A stretch of 64,000 nt of DNA. It comes from Rhodopirellula sp. SM50. GTDB taxonomy: Bacteria; Planctomycetota; Planctomycetia; Pirellulales; Pirellulaceae. Positions 62,024-64,000 of the stretch are shown here, in pieces (positions within the stretch are counted from its first letter, which is position 1; each line of letters opens with the position of its first letter). The notes under the pieces are model-generated. The model saw only the letters and a program-made list of their open reading frames with translations, did no database searches and was not told the DNA's origin. The stretch lies in contig NZ_NTFY01000069.1 of assembly GCF_002289565.1 (NCBI RefSeq), positions 1 through 64,000 on the forward strand, read 5' to 3'. The position numbers and the translations under genes are program-made.

Positions 62024-63013
62024 ATGAAAGCCATGTTGATCACCGCCTATGGCGCAGACGCCCCTTTCAAAGCCGCCGAAGTCGACAAGCCCGACGTCAA
62101 ACCCGGTCATGTTCTCGTCAAGATCGCGGCGTCGAGCGTGAACACCGTTGACACGATGATTCGAAAGATGGGCAAAGAGTTGCCGTTGTCCCCGGACACT
62201 CCGGCCATCCTGGGAATGGACTTCGCGGGAACGGTTGAGGCCGTCGGTGATGGCGTGACCGAGTATTCGGTCGGTGATAAAGTCTACGGCTGCGCGGGCG
62301 GACTGGCGGACCTGCCGGGCACGCTGGCGGAGTTCATCGTGGCGGACAGCAAGCTGATTGCCAAGAAGCCGACCAACCTGTCGATGCGAGAGGCCGCCGC
62401 CTTGCCCCTGGTCGCGATCACGGCTTACGAAGGCTTGACTCGCGCAGGGATCCAGCCGGGCCAAAAAGTTCTCGTCCACGGCGGCTCAGGCGGCGTCGGT
62501 CACGTTGCCATTCAACTTGCCAAGCATTGGGGTGCCGAAGTTTACTCGACCGGCGGCGGTGAGAAGCAACTGGCATTGATCGAACGATTGGGAGCGACCG
62601 GGATCAACTACAAAACCGAATCGGTTGAGCAGTACGTCGCCAAACACACCGGCGGGGCCGGGTTTGATTTGGTGTTCGATTCAGTTGGTGGTGCCAATCT
62701 GACGAATTCGTTTGAGGCGGCGGCGCTCAATGGTCAGATCGCCACGACGGTTTCCATGTGCGAATTAGATTTGACGCCGGCCCACTTCAAAGGGCTGTCG
62801 CTGCACGTCGTGTTCATGTTGATTCCGATGCTGCACAATTTTCAGCGCGAACAACACGCAGAGATTTTGCGAGACCTCGCTCAGATTTCCGAGTCGGGCG
62901 GCCTGAACCCGGTGTTGGACGAAGAGCGTTTTTCGCTCGATCAGGTCGGAGACGCCTACGCCCGACTGGAAAGCGGAAAAGGCATGGGCAAGGTCGTTGT
63001 TGACTATCAATAG
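62024..63013 (+). CDS. Zinc-independent quinone oxidoreductase-like MDR enzyme
   Basis: A 329-residue medium-chain dehydrogenase/reductase. N-terminal GroES-like domain: MKAMLITAYGADAPFKAAEVDKPDVKPGHVLVKIAASSVNTVD, then GMDFAGTVEAVGDGV. Rossmann NADPH-binding motif: VLVHGGSGGVGHVAIQLAKHWGAEV. The catalytic and structural zinc ligands of alcohol dehydrogenases are absent, matching NADPH:quinone reductase/zeta-crystallin relatives. It likely reduces quinones or reactive alkenals in the cytoplasm. ATG 62024 has GAGG about 8 nt upstream. Divergent from an HxlR regulator, which is the standard arrangement for redox-responsive control. Confidence 0.88.
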   Translation: MKAMLITAYGADAPFKAAEVDKPDVKPGHVLVKIAASSVNTVDTMIRKMGKELPLSPDTPAILGMDFAGTVEAVGDGVTEYSVGDKVYGCAGGLADLPGTLAEFIVADSKLIAKKPTNLSMREAAALPLVAITAYEGLTRAGIQPGQKVLVHGGSGGVGHVAIQLAKHWGAEVYSTGGGEKQLALIERLGATGINYKTESVEQYVAKHTGGAGFDLVFDSVGGANLTNSFEAAALNGQIATTVSMCELDLTPAHFKGLSLHVVFMLIPMLHNFQREQHAEILRDLAQISESGGLNPVLDEERFSLDQVGDAYARLESGKGMGKVVVDYQ

Positions 63014-63098
63014 GCGACAACGATGATGGAACCGCGGGTCGGTCCACACACTGAGGTGCGAACCGACCACGAGTCCTAATTCTCCTTAGAAAAAAACG

Positions 63099-63989
63099 AT
63101 GACCACAACTTGCGCCCACGGCCTGCGGGCACTCCTGGCCTCCATACTCTTGCTGGTCGCTCCCGGAGCCGTTCGGGCTCAGGGTGCGGCGCGACCAGCC
63201 CCCCCGCAAGCGACCACCGAAGTCGTCCTTGCGTCGGAAATCAACTGGCGGCACCTGAACCCGGCACGCGGCGACGCCAGTCCGGCGGCGGGGACGTTGT
63301 GGGGCGATCAAACCAAAGACGGTGAATCGGGTTTTCTGGTCAAGTTCAACGACGGCTTTTCGTCACCGCCCCACATTCACAACATCACCTATCGCGGAAT
63401 CGTCCTCGCTGGCGGACTGCACAATGACGACCCCGACGCCGCGCCGCTTTGGATGCCTGCCGGTTCGTGGTGGATTCAGCCGGCCGGTGAAGTCCACATC
63501 ACCGCTGCGAAAACGCAAAGCGTGGGTTATGTCGAAATCCAGAGCGGACCGTATCTGGTCAAAGCCCCCCAAGAAGCCTTCGACAACGGTGAACGACCGA
63601 TCAATGTTGACGCGTCCAACATCGTTTGGCTGGGTGCTTCCAACACGACATGGATTGACGGCCAGACGGAAACGCAAGCGGAAACCGACGCCGCCCAATC
63701 CGCCCAGCTCACCTTTTTATGGGGCAACCCGGACGGCGAGCAAGTCGTCGGCACGATGCTCAAACTGCCAGCCGGTTTCGACGGACAACTTCAAACCGAT
63801 AGCCCTTCACTACGAGTCGTGGTCATCAAGGGCCAGACGAGACTGCATCCGGACGAAGGCGGAGAAGCCAAACCGTTGCCGGCCGGCAGCTACTTCGGAT
63901 CGCACGGCCCCGCCTCGCACCGCCTCTCTTGCGACGACGAGTGCATCCTTTACGTGCGAACGCAAGGCAGGTTCACGCTCTCGCCGTAA
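63099..63989 (+). CDS. Secreted DUF4437 cupin-like protein
   Basis: A 296-residue exported protein with a signal peptide at about 1-27 ([16 protein letters not shown]). Two cupin-like halves resemble DUF4437: [34 protein letters not shown] with the metal-type His residues, and [15 protein letters not shown]...[11 protein letters not shown]. Such proteins have anti-sigma/ChrR-like cupin folds, but the function is unknown. It follows the oxidoreductase gene by 85 bp on the same strand and may share its regulation. The start is set by the signal peptide; no strong ribosome site is seen. Confidence 0.8.
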   Translation: MTTTCAHGLRALLASILLLVAPGAVRAQGAARPAPPQATTEVVLASEINWRHLNPARGDASPAAGTLWGDQTKDGESGFLVKFNDGFSSPPHIHNITYRGIVLAGGLHNDDPDAAPLWMPAGSWWIQPAGEVHITAAKTQSVGYVEIQSGPYLVKAPQEAFDNGERPINVDASNIVWLGASNTTWIDGQTETQAETDAAQSAQLTFLWGNPDGEQVVGTMLKLPAGFDGQLQTDSPSLRVVVIKGQTRLHPDEGGEAKPLPAGSYFGSHGPASHRLSCDDECILYVRTQGRFTLSP

Positions 63990-64000
63990 GCGGAAGTCTA

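Overview
The window looks like chromosomal DNA of a marine planctomycete close to Rhodopirellula (order Pirellulales). The support is indirect but consistent: many secreted sulfatases, agar-type glycoside hydrolases, a Rho factor with a Gly/Arg-rich N-terminal extension, small proteins starting MNPYxPP, a thioredoxin plus YHS-like secreted protein, Uma2 and Rpn-family proteins, and dense palindromic intergenic repeats. No ribosomal RNA or other species marker is present, so the genus is an inference.

Layout. (1) 1-15300 is a sulfated-glycan catabolic region: a double-esterase/SMP-30 protein, a concanavalin-like protein, an Ig-like fragment, an Rpn nuclease with two unknown genes bracketed by a directly repeated segment of about 270-310 bp, a sulfatase fused to a sialidase-like propeller, a sulfatase with an F5/8C-like domain, and a GH3 glycosidase. 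(2) 15224-25711 is mostly housekeeping: a DHH phosphoesterase, tRNA-Ser(GGA), Rho, a thioredoxin-like secreted protein, HEAT/TPR, STN-like, RNase Z-like and DUF4870 proteins. (3) A Uma2 gene and tRNA-Leu(CAA) precede an island (about 27-52 kb). It holds an incomplete phage packaging module on the minus strand (portal, gpW-like joiner, zinc ribbon, large and small terminase, structural-like proteins, membrane coiled-coil protein, trypsin-like protease) with no capsid gene. This module is interrupted by plus-strand cargo that includes a DUF262 gene carrying an in-frame UGA. Next come an AAA+ ATPase/subtilase pair, a multidomain HIRAN protein, a ComM/YifB ATPase, a lipoprotein with a possibly structured leader, and three small operonic genes. 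(4) 54161-61442 is an agar/porphyran locus: GH16, a sulfatase, and a 1462-residue GH86-GH50 fusion. It is followed by an HxlR regulator divergent from a quinone oxidoreductase-like gene, and a cupin.

How parts may work together. The agar locus couples an endo-acting GH16, an endo-acting GH86 domain, an exo-acting GH50 domain and desulfation, which is a plausible route from sulfated red-algal galactan to neoagarobiose. The first 15 kb is probably a second sulfated-polysaccharide toolkit. The AAA+/subtilase pair (42681-46291), next to phage-derived DNA and a broken DUF262 gene, is the best candidate for an under-described conflict or defence system.

Intergenic DNA is unusually structured. A 16 x 16 bp tandem array at 2991-3246 has inverted copies downstream. 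Several repeat families recur across the window. Two homologous two-tier palindromes (19738-19864 and 52250-52373) differ at five outer-arm positions, yet each keeps perfect complementarity.
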